Positions 50,350-58,966 of a stretch of 64,000 bases of DNA are shown piece after piece; position 1 is the first letter of the stretch; every line of letters starts with the position of its first letter. The translations under genes and the position numbers were made by a program. The stretch spans positions 6,014,001 through 6,078,000 of the forward strand of contig OY970235.1 in NCBI GenBank assembly GCA_963714145.1, written 5' to 3'. Below the pieces are notes generated by a model. That model was not told the origin of the DNA, ran no database searches, and was given only the letters and a program-made list of their open reading frames with translations. This stretch comes from JBBWZH01 sp035544115 (GTDB taxonomy: Bacteria > Actinomycetota > Actinomycetes > Mycobacteriales > CADCTP01).

Positions 50350-51033
50350 CTACTTAGGCGGTCGGTATCTGTATCCGACACCACGGACCGCCTCGATCGG
50401 TGAGGTCGCCGGGTCACCCCAGCCCAGCTTGCGGCGCAACCGGAGCACCCCGAACTTCACCCGCTCCTGACCGATCCCGGTCGGGTCGTCCCAGGCGTGG
50501 GTGAGTAACTGGTTCGGCGACAGCACGCCGCCGGCGTTGCGCAGCAGCGAGTTCAGCAGCCGGAACTCGGTCGGGGTCAGGTGGATCTCCTGGTCGCCGA
50601 CGAACACCGCGCGGGACCTCGGGTCGACCCGGACCACCCCGTCGTCGTACACGTCCGCGGCCCACTCACCGGAGCCGGCGCGGCGCAGCAGCGCCTCCAC
50701 CCTGGCCAGGAACTCCGAGTTGGTGAACGGCTTGGTCAGGTAGTCGTCCGCGCCGCCACGCAGCCCGCGCACCTTGTCCGAATCCTGGCCGTGTGCGGTC
50801 AGCAGCAGGATGGGCAGGTCGCTGATGTCGCGAACCCGTTCCAGCACCTGCCAGCCGTCCATCACCGGCAGGCCGATATCCAGGATGAGCAGGTCCGGGT
50901 GGATCTCGTGCACCATCCGCAGCCCGCTCCGGCCGTCGGCGGCGTGCTCGACGGCGTAGCCACTGCGGTCCAGCAGGAGCCGCAGCGCCAGCGCGATGTC
51001 CTTGTCGTCTTCCACGACCAGAAGCCGGGTCAA
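50350..51033 (-). CDS. OmpR/PhoB-family response regulator, TcrA-like
   Basis: A 227-residue regulator with a TTG start. The receiver domain (about 1-118) has LLVVEDDKDIALAL, the acceptor Asp in LLILDIGLPVMDGWQ, Thr in ILLLTAHGQ and Lys in YLTKPFTNSEF. The winged-helix DNA-binding domain (about 130-227) has LTPTEFRLLNSLLRNAGGVLSPNQLLTHAWDD and the wing VRGVGYRYRPPK. In Actinoplanes missouriensis, TcrA, a regulator of this kind, activates flagellar and sporangium genes. Position next to the flagellar cluster makes this a candidate orthologue, inferred from context. A kinase is divergent from it. Confidence 0.85.
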   Translation of the reverse strand: MTRLLVVEDDKDIALALRLLLDRSGYAVEHAADGRSGLRMVHEIHPDLLILDIGLPVMDGWQVLERVRDISDLPILLLTAHGQDSDKVRGLRGGADDYLTKPFTNSEFLARVEALLRRAGSGEWAADVYDDGVVRVDPRSRAVFVGDQEIHLTPTEFRLLNSLLRNAGGVLSPNQLLTHAWDDPTGIGQERVKFGVLRLRRKLGWGDPATSPIEAVRGVGYRYRPPK

Positions 51034-51135
51034 GGCTTCACCGTCCGATCAACCTTTACTCACAGTGACAGAGCACTACAGTAGGTTACTAGAGGCCGGT
51101 GGGGCGATTCCCCGGCTCGTGACACGCGCCGAGGG

Positions 51136-52317
51136 GTGGGACGAATGTCCGGCGAGCACGCCGCGTTGGCCGCGGCGACCAGGCTGGCCGGGCCGGCCGC
51201 CTCCGTGCTGGACGCGCTGGTGGCCGCGGTGCCGATCGGCGTGCTGGTACAGGACACCGAGCACCGGGTGCTGCTGGTCAACACCGCGTTCGTCCGGCTG
51301 GCCGGCATCCCGGCCCGGCCGCCGGAACTGATCGGACTCACCTTCGACGGCACCGCCCAACACATCGAGGACCTGGTCCGGACCGGCGGCACCGCCGGCG
51401 GGCCAGCGACCGGCACGCCAGCCACCGGCCCGGCCGGAAACCACCGGGTGGTCGAGCCGGAGTACGTGCCACTGCAGTCCGGCGGCGAGCCGCTCGGCCA
51501 CCTCTGGCTGCTGCGCGACATCACCGACCAGACCGCGGCCCGGCGCACGGCGGCCGAGCAGGACCGGGTGCTGGCCGACCTGGCCGCGCTGCGGTCCGAC
51601 TTCGTGGCCACCCTCTCGCACGAACTGCGCACGCCGCTGACGTCCATCGTCGGGCTCTCCACCCTGCTGCTGGACGGCGGTAGCCGACTCGACCCGGAAC
51701 AGACCGAGTGCCTGCAGGCCATCGACCGCAGCGCCGACCGGCTGCTCCGGCTCACCGACGACCTGACCCTGCTGGCCGGCCTGGAGTCCGGCGGGCTGCC
51801 GCTGCGGGACGAGCCGGTCGACCTGGCCGAGCTGATCGCCACCCGGGCCGACGGCTGGCGGGCGGTGGCCGCCGCGGCCGGGGTCGCACTGCGGCTGGAC
51901 CACCCGCCGGCCCCGGCCGACCCGCCGGTCCGCGGCGACGAGCCGATGCTGACCCGGCTACTGGACGACCTGGTCACCGGCGCGGTGCAGGCCAGCCCAC
52001 CGGGCGGCCAGGTCCGGATCTCGCTGCGACCGGAGCCGGCCGGCTGGCTGATCGAGGCGACCGACCCCAGCACGCCGGTCGACCCGGCCGACCCGGCCGA
52101 GGCCAGCCGGCACAGCGCCGGCCTCGGCCCGGTCATCGGCCGGGCCATCGCCAAGCGGCACGACGGCAGCACCACGATCAGCCCCGCCGGCGCCGGGGCG
52201 GGCGGCGCCGGGGCGCTGATCCGCATCCACCTCCCGGCCGGCCAGCCGGCCAGCCGCCGGTCCGGCGGTCAGGGCGCCGCGGGGGCGGGCAGCGCGGGGA
52301 CGCCGAGGACCTCGTAG
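51136..52317 (+). CDS. PAS-type histidine kinase with a degenerate ATPase domain
   Basis: A 393-residue cytosolic protein (GTG, or ATG three codons on). Residues about 22-140 look like a PAS sensor (VLDALVAAVPIGVLVQDTEHRVLLVNTAFVRLAG). The H-box FVATLSHELRTPLTSIVG is intact. The ATPase domain is not: the N-box reads LLDDLVTGAVQAS (no conserved Asn pair), the DxGxG G1 box is missing (ATDPSTPVD), and only a weak GLGPVIGRAIAKRHDG-type segment remains. It may act as a phosphatase or a phosphotransfer scaffold for the divergent TcrA-like regulator. Its last 49 bases overlap the opposing reductase gene. Confidence 0.8.
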   Translation: MGRMSGEHAALAAATRLAGPAASVLDALVAAVPIGVLVQDTEHRVLLVNTAFVRLAGIPARPPELIGLTFDGTAQHIEDLVRTGGTAGGPATGTPATGPAGNHRVVEPEYVPLQSGGEPLGHLWLLRDITDQTAARRTAAEQDRVLADLAALRSDFVATLSHELRTPLTSIVGLSTLLLDGGSRLDPEQTECLQAIDRSADRLLRLTDDLTLLAGLESGGLPLRDEPVDLAELIATRADGWRAVAAAAGVALRLDHPPAPADPPVRGDEPMLTRLLDDLVTGAVQASPPGGQVRISLRPEPAGWLIEATDPSTPVDPADPAEASRHSAGLGPVIGRAIAKRHDGSTTISPAGAGAGGAGALIRIHLPAGQPASRRSGGQGAAGAGSAGTPRTS

Positions 52318-53144
52318 ACCCCACGCGGCGGGTCGGTGACCAGGCGGCCGGCGCGAGTGCAGTCCAGCGCGCAGTTCCGCGGCCGGACCGCGGCGGCGTC
52401 CCGGCTCAGCCCGCCGCGCAGCCGGTCGGTGGGCAACCCGGCCGCGGTCACCACCAGCCGGGCGAACTCGTACCGGCTGACCGCGTCCGCCCCGGCCACG
52501 TGCAGCGGGCCGGCCGCGTCCGTGCCGACCAGTTCGAGCAGCGCCACGGCCAGGTCGCCGACCTGGGTCGGGCACCGCATCTCGTCGGTGAAGAAGGTGC
52601 CGTCCCGCTCCCCCTGGGCCACCTCCAGGGCGGCCTCCTCGTGCGGCCCGGGCAGCGGACCGCCGTACAGCAGCGAGGTGCGGACCAGCAGCGCGCGCGG
52701 ATCCACCCGGGCCACCGCGGTTTCGGCGGTCAGCTTCGCCTGCCCGTACCCGGACACCGGCCGGGGCACGTCGTCCTCGGTGTACCGGCCGGTAGCCTCG
52801 CCGCCGAAGACGACATCGGTGGACAGCGCGACCAGCCGGGCCCCGGCCGCCCGGGCAGCCACCGCCACCGCCACCGCGCCGCCGACGGTCACCGAGTCCG
52901 CGCCCGCGCCCGCGCGCACGTACGCGGTGTGCACGATCGCGTCCGGCTCCACCTGCCGGACCGTGGCGTCCACCGCGCCGGCATCGGTCACGTCCAGCCG
53001 GCACCAGTGCACACCGGCCGGCGCACCGGCGTCCGGCCCGGTGCGCAGGTGGGTGGCCGTGACGTCCCAGCCGGCCACCGGGGCCAGCCGCACCAACTCG
53101 GTGCCCAGGTAGCCGGTCCCACCCGTGATCAGCAGCCGCCGCAT
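52269..53144 (-). CDS. RmlD-like dTDP-4-dehydrorhamnose reductase/SDR family protein
   Basis: NAD(P)-dependent reductase of the extended short-chain dehydrogenase family. 291 residues from an ATG with AAGGGGG ahead: Rossmann motif LLITGGTGYLGTEL, HWCRLDVTD, the DAIVHTAYV segment, STDVVFGGEATGRYTEDD, the YxxxK pair (YGQAK) and the RmlD-type TSLLYGG and LHVAGADAVSRYEFARL. In rhamnose synthesis this step makes dTDP-L-rhamnose, but no other rml gene is nearby, so a different sugar or a related reduction is possible. Convergent and overlapping by 49 bases with the kinase gene. Confidence 0.8.
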   Translation of the reverse strand: MRRLLITGGTGYLGTELVRLAPVAGWDVTATHLRTGPDAGAPAGVHWCRLDVTDAGAVDATVRQVEPDAIVHTAYVRAGAGADSVTVGGAVAVAVAARAAGARLVALSTDVVFGGEATGRYTEDDVPRPVSGYGQAKLTAETAVARVDPRALLVRTSLLYGGPLPGPHEEAALEVAQGERDGTFFTDEMRCPTQVGDLAVALLELVGTDAAGPLHVAGADAVSRYEFARLVVTAAGLPTDRLRGGLSRDAAAVRPRNCALDCTRAGRLVTDPPRGVYEVLGVPALPAPAAP

Positions 53145-53304
53145 GGCGCCACCCCCTTGCCGGACATCACCCAGTTCACCGCTTTCCCGGCGGCAGCGCA
53201 CCCCAGATCGCCCGGACCGGTCGGCGTTCCGGGAACCAACAACGCTACCGACTACTGAATGTAGTAATTTCAACACTAAGCGTCGCGACCAGAAGGGGCA
53301 CCTG

Positions 53305-55788
53305 GTGGACTTCATCGCCCCGGACATCGTCCGCGCGCTGGAACCGCCGGCGGCCGTGCTCGCCCCCGACGGCCGGCTGATCGCCGCCAACGCGGCCTGG
53401 CGGGCGGTCGGCACCCTGCCGGCCGAACCCGGCGCCGCGCTGCCGCCCGCCCCGCCCGGTCCCTCGGACACCGCCGCGCTGGCCGCCGCCATCAGCGCCG
53501 CCGGCGGCCCGACCGGCACGGCCGGCACCGTCGTCTGCGGCCTGCCGGACGGCTCCCGGGTGCGGTTCCGGTGCGCGCCGCTGCCGGCAGCGGACGGCGC
53601 CGGCTACGCGCTGGTCACCCTCGACCCGGACCGCACCGACCGGGCCAGGCCCGAATTCCTGGCCACGCTCAGCCACGCGGTGCGCACCCCGATCAGCGGC
53701 ATCGTCGGCATGGTCGACCTGCTGCTCGCACTGCCGCTGGAACCGGACGTGCACGAGGTGGTCGAGGGCGTCCGGCTGTCCGCGGACGCGCTCACCGCGA
53801 TGCTCAACGACATGGTCGACCTGGCCCAGATCGAGGTCGGCCGGCTGCAGCTCGACGACGCCCCGTTCGACCTGCGCCAACTGGTGGACGGGGTGGCCGA
53901 GACGCTGGGCAGCCGGGCCCGGCAGAAGGGGCTGGCGGTGGTCGTCCGGGTCACGCCGCAGCTGCCGGCCCGGCTGCTCGGCGACGACGCCCGGTTGCGC
54001 CAGGTGCTGCTGAACCTGGTCGGCAACGCGATCAAGTTCACCGAGGTCGGCGAGATCGTGCTGAATGTCGAGGTCGGCGCCGACCCCACCGGGGCCGGCC
54101 CGGCGCCGGAGCTTTCGATCGAGGTGGTGGACAGCGGCCGCGGCATGGCCCCGGACGCCCTGGACCGGGTCTTCGAGCCGTTCGTCCAGGAGGACGCGTC
54201 GACCGCGCGCCGGCACGGCGGCTCCGGGCTGGGGCTGGCGGTGACCGCCCGGCTGGTCCGGCTGATGGGCGGCCGGGTGGCGGTCGACTCGGCGCCGGCG
54301 GTCGGCTCCCGGTTCCGGGTGGTGCTGCCGCTGCGCCAGCCGGACGGGACCGCCCCGGCGAACCGGCCGGACCGGCTGGCCGGCCGCCGGCTGCTGGTCA
54401 CCGCCCCGGGGGTGGCCCGGTCGGCGGCCGCGCTGGCCGCGTTGCTGCGCGGCGAGGGCGCCACCGTCGACGTGCTGGCCGCCGACCCGCTGGCCGAGGT
54501 GCTGGCCCGGCAGCAGCAACTGGAGCCGGTGGACGCGGTGGTCTGGGTGGACGACGCCCGCGACACCCGGGTCCGCGCCCGGGCCGCCGGCCTGGCCAAC
54601 GCACTCAATCCGCCCGCCACCGCCGCAACCGACCCGACCGGCCCGCTGCCGCCCGACCCCCAGCCGACCGACACCGATCCGCCCGACCCCCAGCCGCCCG
54701 ACCCCCAGCCGACCGGCACCGATCCGACCGACCCTCAGCCGGCCGGCCCTCAGCCGACCGGCACCGATCCGACCGGCCCTCAGCCGGCCGGCCCCCAGCT
54801 GGCCGACACCGATCCGACCGGCATCGGCACGACCGGCACCGGCGCGGCCGGCGTCGGCATGGCCGGCACGGCCGGCGCAGGGCCTGGCCGCGGTCGGCCG
54901 GCCACCGTCGTGCTGCTCAGCCGGACCGACCCGCCGCGGCGGCCCCCGTCCGGGGTGACCGTGCTGGCGCTGCCGGTTCGGGCCGACCGGCTGCTGGACG
55001 CCGTCCGCGGTATCGCCCCGGTGCCGGACCGGCCGGTGCCGATCGAGCCACTGCCCGGCGGTCGGGTGCTGCTGGCCGAGGACAACGCGGTGAACCGGGC
55101 CATCATCGGCCGGATGCTGGACCTGCTCGGGCTGCGCTGGGACTCGGTCTCCGACGGCGCCGCCGCGGTCGCCGCGGCCAGCACCCAGCGGTACGACGCG
55201 ATCCTGATGGACGTACAGATGCCGGGCACCGACGGGGTGGAGGCGACCCGTCGGATCCGCGCGGCCGAGTCGGACCGGCACACCCCGATCGTGGCGCTGA
55301 CCGCGAACGCGATGGGCGGCGACCGGGAGACCTACCTGGCCGCCGGGATGGACGACTACGTGCCGAAGCCGATGCGGCTGGCCACCCTGCGGGCCACCCT
55401 GCAGCGCTACGTCTCGCCCGCGCTGGAGGTCTCCGCCGCCGACCTGGACGCCGCCCGGCTGGCCGACCTGGCCACCCAACTGCAGGACGCCGCCCTGGTC
55501 AGCAGCGCGGTCGAGCTCTACCTGAGCGAGCTGCCGGGCCGCTGCGGCACGATCACCGAGGCCGGCGAGCGGCTCGACCGCGGCGGCCTGCAGGCCGCCG
55601 CGCACGCCCTCAGGTCGGCGAGTGCCATGCTCGGCGCAACCGCGATCGCCAACCTCTGCGAGCGGCTGATGACCGTCGCCGAGGACGGCACCGCGGCCGA
55701 CATCCGCGCGCTCACCGCGGCGATGCCCAGCACCGCCACCCGCACCGAGGTGGCCATCCGCCGCTACCTGACCCTGTCCCACCCCTGA
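53305..55788 (+). CDS. Hybrid histidine kinase (PAS-HK-REC-Hpt)
   Basis: A cytosolic phosphorelay kinase of about 827 residues from a GTG, seven bases after AAGGGG. It starts with a PAS-like region (about 1-110). The kinase core has H-box FLATLSHAVRTPISGIVGMVD, N-box LLNLVGNAIKFTEVG, G1 DSGRGMAPDAL and G2 GGSGLGLAVTARLVRLMGG. A degenerate receiver-like segment and Pro/Thr/Asp repeats (GTDPTGPQPAGPQP) follow. Last come a true receiver (VLLAEDNAVNRAI, ILMDVQMPGTDG, YVPKPM) and an Hpt domain with phospho-His in AAAHALRSASAMLGA. A candidate HhkA-type partner of the TcrA-like regulator at 50.4 kb. A palindrome (ACTAC-TGAAT-GTAGT) lies about 40 bases upstream. Confidence 0.88.
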   Translation: MDFIAPDIVRALEPPAAVLAPDGRLIAANAAWRAVGTLPAEPGAALPPAPPGPSDTAALAAAISAAGGPTGTAGTVVCGLPDGSRVRFRCAPLPAADGAGYALVTLDPDRTDRARPEFLATLSHAVRTPISGIVGMVDLLLALPLEPDVHEVVEGVRLSADALTAMLNDMVDLAQIEVGRLQLDDAPFDLRQLVDGVAETLGSRARQKGLAVVVRVTPQLPARLLGDDARLRQVLLNLVGNAIKFTEVGEIVLNVEVGADPTGAGPAPELSIEVVDSGRGMAPDALDRVFEPFVQEDASTARRHGGSGLGLAVTARLVRLMGGRVAVDSAPAVGSRFRVVLPLRQPDGTAPANRPDRLAGRRLLVTAPGVARSAAALAALLRGEGATVDVLAADPLAEVLARQQQLEPVDAVVWVDDARDTRVRARAAGLANALNPPATAATDPTGPLPPDPQPTDTDPPDPQPPDPQPTGTDPTDPQPAGPQPTGTDPTGPQPAGPQLADTDPTGIGTTGTGAAGVGMAGTAGAGPGRGRPATVVLLSRTDPPRRPPSGVTVLALPVRADRLLDAVRGIAPVPDRPVPIEPLPGGRVLLAEDNAVNRAIIGRMLDLLGLRWDSVSDGAAAVAAASTQRYDAILMDVQMPGTDGVEATRRIRAAESDRHTPIVALTANAMGGDRETYLAAGMDDYVPKPMRLATLRATLQRYVSPALEVSAADLDAARLADLATQLQDAALVSSAVELYLSELPGRCGTITEAGERLDRGGLQAAAHALRSASAMLGATAIANLCERLMTVAEDGTAADIRALTAAMPSTATRTEVAIRRYLTLSHP

Positions 55789-55910
55789 CCCGACCACCCG
55801 ACCCGAGCCGGGGACCGCCATCCGGCCTGACCCCGGCCGCCGAGCCCGGCCGCGGACCGGCCGGACCCCCGGGGCCGGGCCGGACAGCCGGGGCCGGGCC
55901 GGGCCTGCGG

Positions 55911-56864
55911 TCAGGGCTTGCGGGCCGGCGGCCAACAGAGCCGGGTGCTGGCCGGGTTGCGCGCCAGGTCCCGGGACAGCGCGAAGCTGGCGGTGCGGAC
56001 GGCCGGGGCGAGCCGCTCCAGGTCCAGGCCGCGGGCGTAGCCGGTGATCGAGATCGCGGCCACCACCCGGCGGTGGTGGTTCAGCACCGGCGCGGCGACC
56101 GCGGAGACGCCGACCTCGGCCTCCTCGTGGTTGATGCCGTACCCGCGCTGCACGGTGCGGGCCAGTTCCTGGCGCAGCAGCCCGGGCATCACGATGGTCC
56201 GCGGGGTGTGCCGGATCAGCCCGGCGGCCAGCACCTGGCGCAGGTACTCCGGCGGGCCGAAGGCGAGGAAGACCTTGCCGGTGGCGGTGCAGTAGGCCGG
56301 CATCTTGATGCCCACCCGGGAGCCGATCGACATCGAGTCCCGCCCGCTGACCTTCTCCAGGAACAGCGTGCAGGCGTCGTTGAACACGGCCAGGTGCACG
56401 TTCTCGTGGGTCGCCTCGTACAGGTCCTCCAGGTACGGCAGCGCGGCCTCGCGCAGTTCGCGCTGCCGCGGCACCTGCTGGCCGAGCATGAACAGGCTCA
56501 TCCCGAGCCGGTAGCCGCTGCTGGTCCGCTCCAACCCGCCCCACCGGACCAGCTCGCAGAGCAGCCGGTACGCGGTCGACTTGGGTAACCCGGTCCGCTC
56601 GGCCAGCTCGCTGAGGCTCAGCTCGACGTCGGCCGAGCCGAACGCGTCCAGCAGCCGCAGGCCCCGGGCCAGCACCGACTTGGGCACCCCGTCCGGCCCG
56701 CACGCCCCCGGCTCATCGCCGCCGGCCGGGTCGCCGGCGGGGTCGCCGCCGGCCGGGTCGCCGGCGGGGTCGTCGCCGGGCGGGTCGGCCGGATCGGCCG
56801 CCAGCTCCACGTATGTGCCCAGATCGGCCAGTTGGCCGGGCTCTACCCGCAACGACTCGTCCAT
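55911..56864 (-). CDS. IclR-family transcriptional regulator
   Basis: Metabolite-sensing repressor or activator. 317 residues: about 60 N-terminal residues with DPAGDPAGGDP repeats, an unusual extension, then the winged helix-turn-helix (VLARGLRLLDAFGSADVELSLSELAERTGLPKSTAYRLLCELV). The IclR effector domain follows (about 130-310: ALPYLEDLYEATHENVHLAVF, MPAYCTATGKVFLAF, GYGINHEEAEVGVSAVAAPVLN, AISITGYA). It lies on the same strand downstream of the ThDP enzyme gene, and two matching operator-like sites lie in the divergent promoter beyond that enzyme, so it probably controls both the enzyme and the transporter. Confidence 0.92.
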   Translation of the reverse strand: MDESLRVEPGQLADLGTYVELAADPADPPGDDPAGDPAGGDPAGDPAGGDEPGACGPDGVPKSVLARGLRLLDAFGSADVELSLSELAERTGLPKSTAYRLLCELVRWGGLERTSSGYRLGMSLFMLGQQVPRQRELREAALPYLEDLYEATHENVHLAVFNDACTLFLEKVSGRDSMSIGSRVGIKMPAYCTATGKVFLAFGPPEYLRQVLAAGLIRHTPRTIVMPGLLRQELARTVQRGYGINHEEAEVGVSAVAAPVLNHHRRVVAAISITGYARGLDLERLAPAVRTASFALSRDLARNPASTRLCWPPARKP

Positions 56865-56965
56865 CGCCTCGGTCCCACTCGCTTCGGCCGGAACCCAACA
56901 ACCGGGCGCCCGGCCAGCACTCCCAAGGCTAGCCGGCCGGCCAACCCGTCCCCGCCCTGTGCCCC

Positions 56966-57072
56966 CTGGTCGCTGCGCTCCGCGCCAGACGCGACGTCTT
57001 CCCTCGGCCCCGCGCAGCGACTTCGTCGGCGCGTTGCCTCAGTCCAGACGCCGCTGCGCTCCGCGCCACTCA
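56966..57072 (-). repeat. Single copy of the 116 bp repeat after the ThDP enzyme gene
   Basis: On the minus strand the repeat begins in the enzyme's TGA stop (ATGAGTGGCGCGGAGCGCAGC) and continues with GGCGTCTGGACTGAGGCAACG, CGCCGACGAAGTCGCTGCGC and AAGACGTCGCGTCTGGCGCGG, matching the fliH-fliI unit base for base over most of its length. It lacks the terminal ribosome site and start codon. The rest of the gap to the IclR gene holds no gene. Confidence 0.85.
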
Positions 57073-58773
57073 TACCGTCACCGAGGGCTCGGGCGCCGGT
57101 CGGGCGCCGACCACCGCGGCGTCCGATCGGTGCGCGTCCGCGTGGCTGCGCACCGGGACGTCCACCAGCAGCGGGCCGTCCAGCGCGGTGGCGCCGGCCA
57201 CCACGTCCCGCAACTCGGCCGCGCTGCCGACCCGCAGCCCGCGGACGCCGAACAGGCGGGCGGCCGCGGACCAGTCCAGGCTTGGCTGGGTCAGGTCCAG
57301 GCCGAGGTACCGGCCGGTCGCCGTGGACCGGCTCTTGGCCGCGTCCATGGTGTCCTTCAGCGTCCGGTACTCGCCGTTGTTCATCACCAGGAACAGCACC
57401 GGGACGCGGTGGTGCGCCGCGGTCCACAGTCCCTGCAGGCCGAACATCGCGCAGCCGTCGCCGAGCACGGCCACCACCGGGCGGTCCGGCCGGCCGAGCC
57501 GGGTGCCGACCGCGGCGCCGATGCCCCAGCCGAGCCCGCCGCCGATGGTGTGCACGTACGAGCCGGGCCGGTCCTGGCGCAGCACCCGGCGCAGCTCCAT
57601 CCCGACCGTGATCGCCTCCTCCACCACGACCGCGTCGGGCGGCAGCCCGGCCGCGACCGCGTGCGCGGCGGCCCGCGGGTCCAGCGGAGCATGGCCGTAC
57701 CGGCGCACCGCGTCGGCGTCCACCTCGGCCCGCCGGGCGGCGGCGCCGACCCGGGCGGCGGCGAGCCGGGCGGCGGCCTGCGGCACCCGCCGGTCCAGCG
57801 CGGCGGCGAGCAGCCGCAGCGTGCCCGGCAGGCTGCCGACCAGGCCGGCGGCCACGGCGAAGTTGCGCCCCAGCTCGGCCGGGTCGGAGTCGACCTGGAC
57901 CACCGCGGCACCGTCCGGGATGGCCGACCCGGGGCTGTAGTGGTGCGGCATGAACGCGTGGCAGCCCACCACGAAGATCACGTCGTGACCGGCCAGCGCG
58001 GCCCGGATCGCGCTGTTGCGGGGCAGCAGCATGCCCGCGTACAGGGGGTGGTTCCCGGGGAAGTTGACGCCGTCGTTCATCGGCTGGTGGTAGACGGTCG
58101 CGCCGAGCAGCTCGGCGACCTCGACCAGCGCCGGCACCGCGCCGTCCCGGCCCACCCCGTCGCCGGCCACGATCGCCGGCCGCCGGGCGCCGGCCAGCAG
58201 CGCGGCCGCCTCCACCACCCCGCCGGCCGCGGCCGGCGGGGTCAGCCGGGACCGGGCCGGCAGGTCCACCGGGTCGTCGGCGTCCAGCAGGTCCATCGGC
58301 ACCGAGACGAACACCGGGCCGGCCGGTGGCTGCCGGGCCAGCAGGAACGCCCGGCGCAGCACCGGCGCCAGGTCGTACGGCTGCTGCACCTCGACCGCGG
58401 ATTTGGCCGCCGCCGAGGCCAGGGTGACCAGGTCGGCGGTCAGCATCGGGTCCTGCAGCAGGTGCCGGCGGTCCTGCTGGCCGGCCACCACCACCATCGG
58501 CGTCCGGGACCGGCTCGCGTTCAGCATCCCGACCAGCCCGTTCGCCAGCCCGGCCGCCACGTGCAGGCTGACGAACGACGGCGTGCCGGTGGCCCGGGCG
58601 TACCCGTCGGCCATCGCCACCACCGAGCCCTCCTGCAGGCCCAGCACGTATTCCAGGTCGTCGGCGCCGGACAGCGCGTCCAGCAGCGGCAGCTCGGTGG
58701 TGCCGGGGTTGCCGAACACCCGGCGGATCCCCTCGCTGCGCAGGATCTCGAGGAAGGCCTCGACGGGCCGCAT
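57070..58773 (-). CDS. Thiamine-diphosphate-dependent decarboxylase, benzoylformate decarboxylase-like
   Basis: Decarboxylates a 2-keto acid using ThDP. I start at the ATG preceded by GGAAGGAG, giving 567 residues (family about 530-600). Evidence: VFGNPGTTELPLLDAL, the cofactor-activating Glu in LGLQEGSVVAMADGYARATG, SLHVAAGLANGLVGMLNA with the His found in benzoylformate decarboxylase, TPMVVVAGQQ, and the ThDP/Mg motif GDGCAMFGLQGLWTAAHHRVPVLFLVMNN. This combination is closest to MdlC-type enzymes. Next to an IclR regulator and an ABC importer, it probably serves a catabolic pathway; the substrate cannot be read from sequence. Confidence 0.88.
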   Translation of the reverse strand: MRPVEAFLEILRSEGIRRVFGNPGTTELPLLDALSGADDLEYVLGLQEGSVVAMADGYARATGTPSFVSLHVAAGLANGLVGMLNASRSRTPMVVVAGQQDRRHLLQDPMLTADLVTLASAAAKSAVEVQQPYDLAPVLRRAFLLARQPPAGPVFVSVPMDLLDADDPVDLPARSRLTPPAAAGGVVEAAALLAGARRPAIVAGDGVGRDGAVPALVEVAELLGATVYHQPMNDGVNFPGNHPLYAGMLLPRNSAIRAALAGHDVIFVVGCHAFMPHHYSPGSAIPDGAAVVQVDSDPAELGRNFAVAAGLVGSLPGTLRLLAAALDRRVPQAAARLAAARVGAAARRAEVDADAVRRYGHAPLDPRAAAHAVAAGLPPDAVVVEEAITVGMELRRVLRQDRPGSYVHTIGGGLGWGIGAAVGTRLGRPDRPVVAVLGDGCAMFGLQGLWTAAHHRVPVLFLVMNNGEYRTLKDTMDAAKSRSTATGRYLGLDLTQPSLDWSAAARLFGVRGLRVGSAAELRDVVAGATALDGPLLVDVPVRSHADAHRSDAAVVGARPAPEPSVTV

Positions 58774-58918
58774 CCGCCAGCTCCTTCCGGCTCGGCCGGC
58801 ACCCGGGCCGCTCCGGCAGGCCAGCGTGACGGGCCGCCGGGGCGGGCGCGGTGGCGGCACGTCCGCCCCGGTGGTCGCCACAGCGTCAACCACCGCGCAC
58901 CCGGCACCAAGATCCACA

Positions 58919-58933
58919 TTTCACTCAGCGAAA
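58919..58933. promoter_or_regulatory. IclR-type operator candidate 1
   Basis: TTTCACTCAGCGAAA, an inverted repeat with TTTC/GAAA arms. It matches the second site 48 bases away at 12 of 15 positions. Confidence 0.55.
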
Positions 58934-58966
58934 CGGGCGCCGCCCCGGGCGGTCCCAATCGCACCG

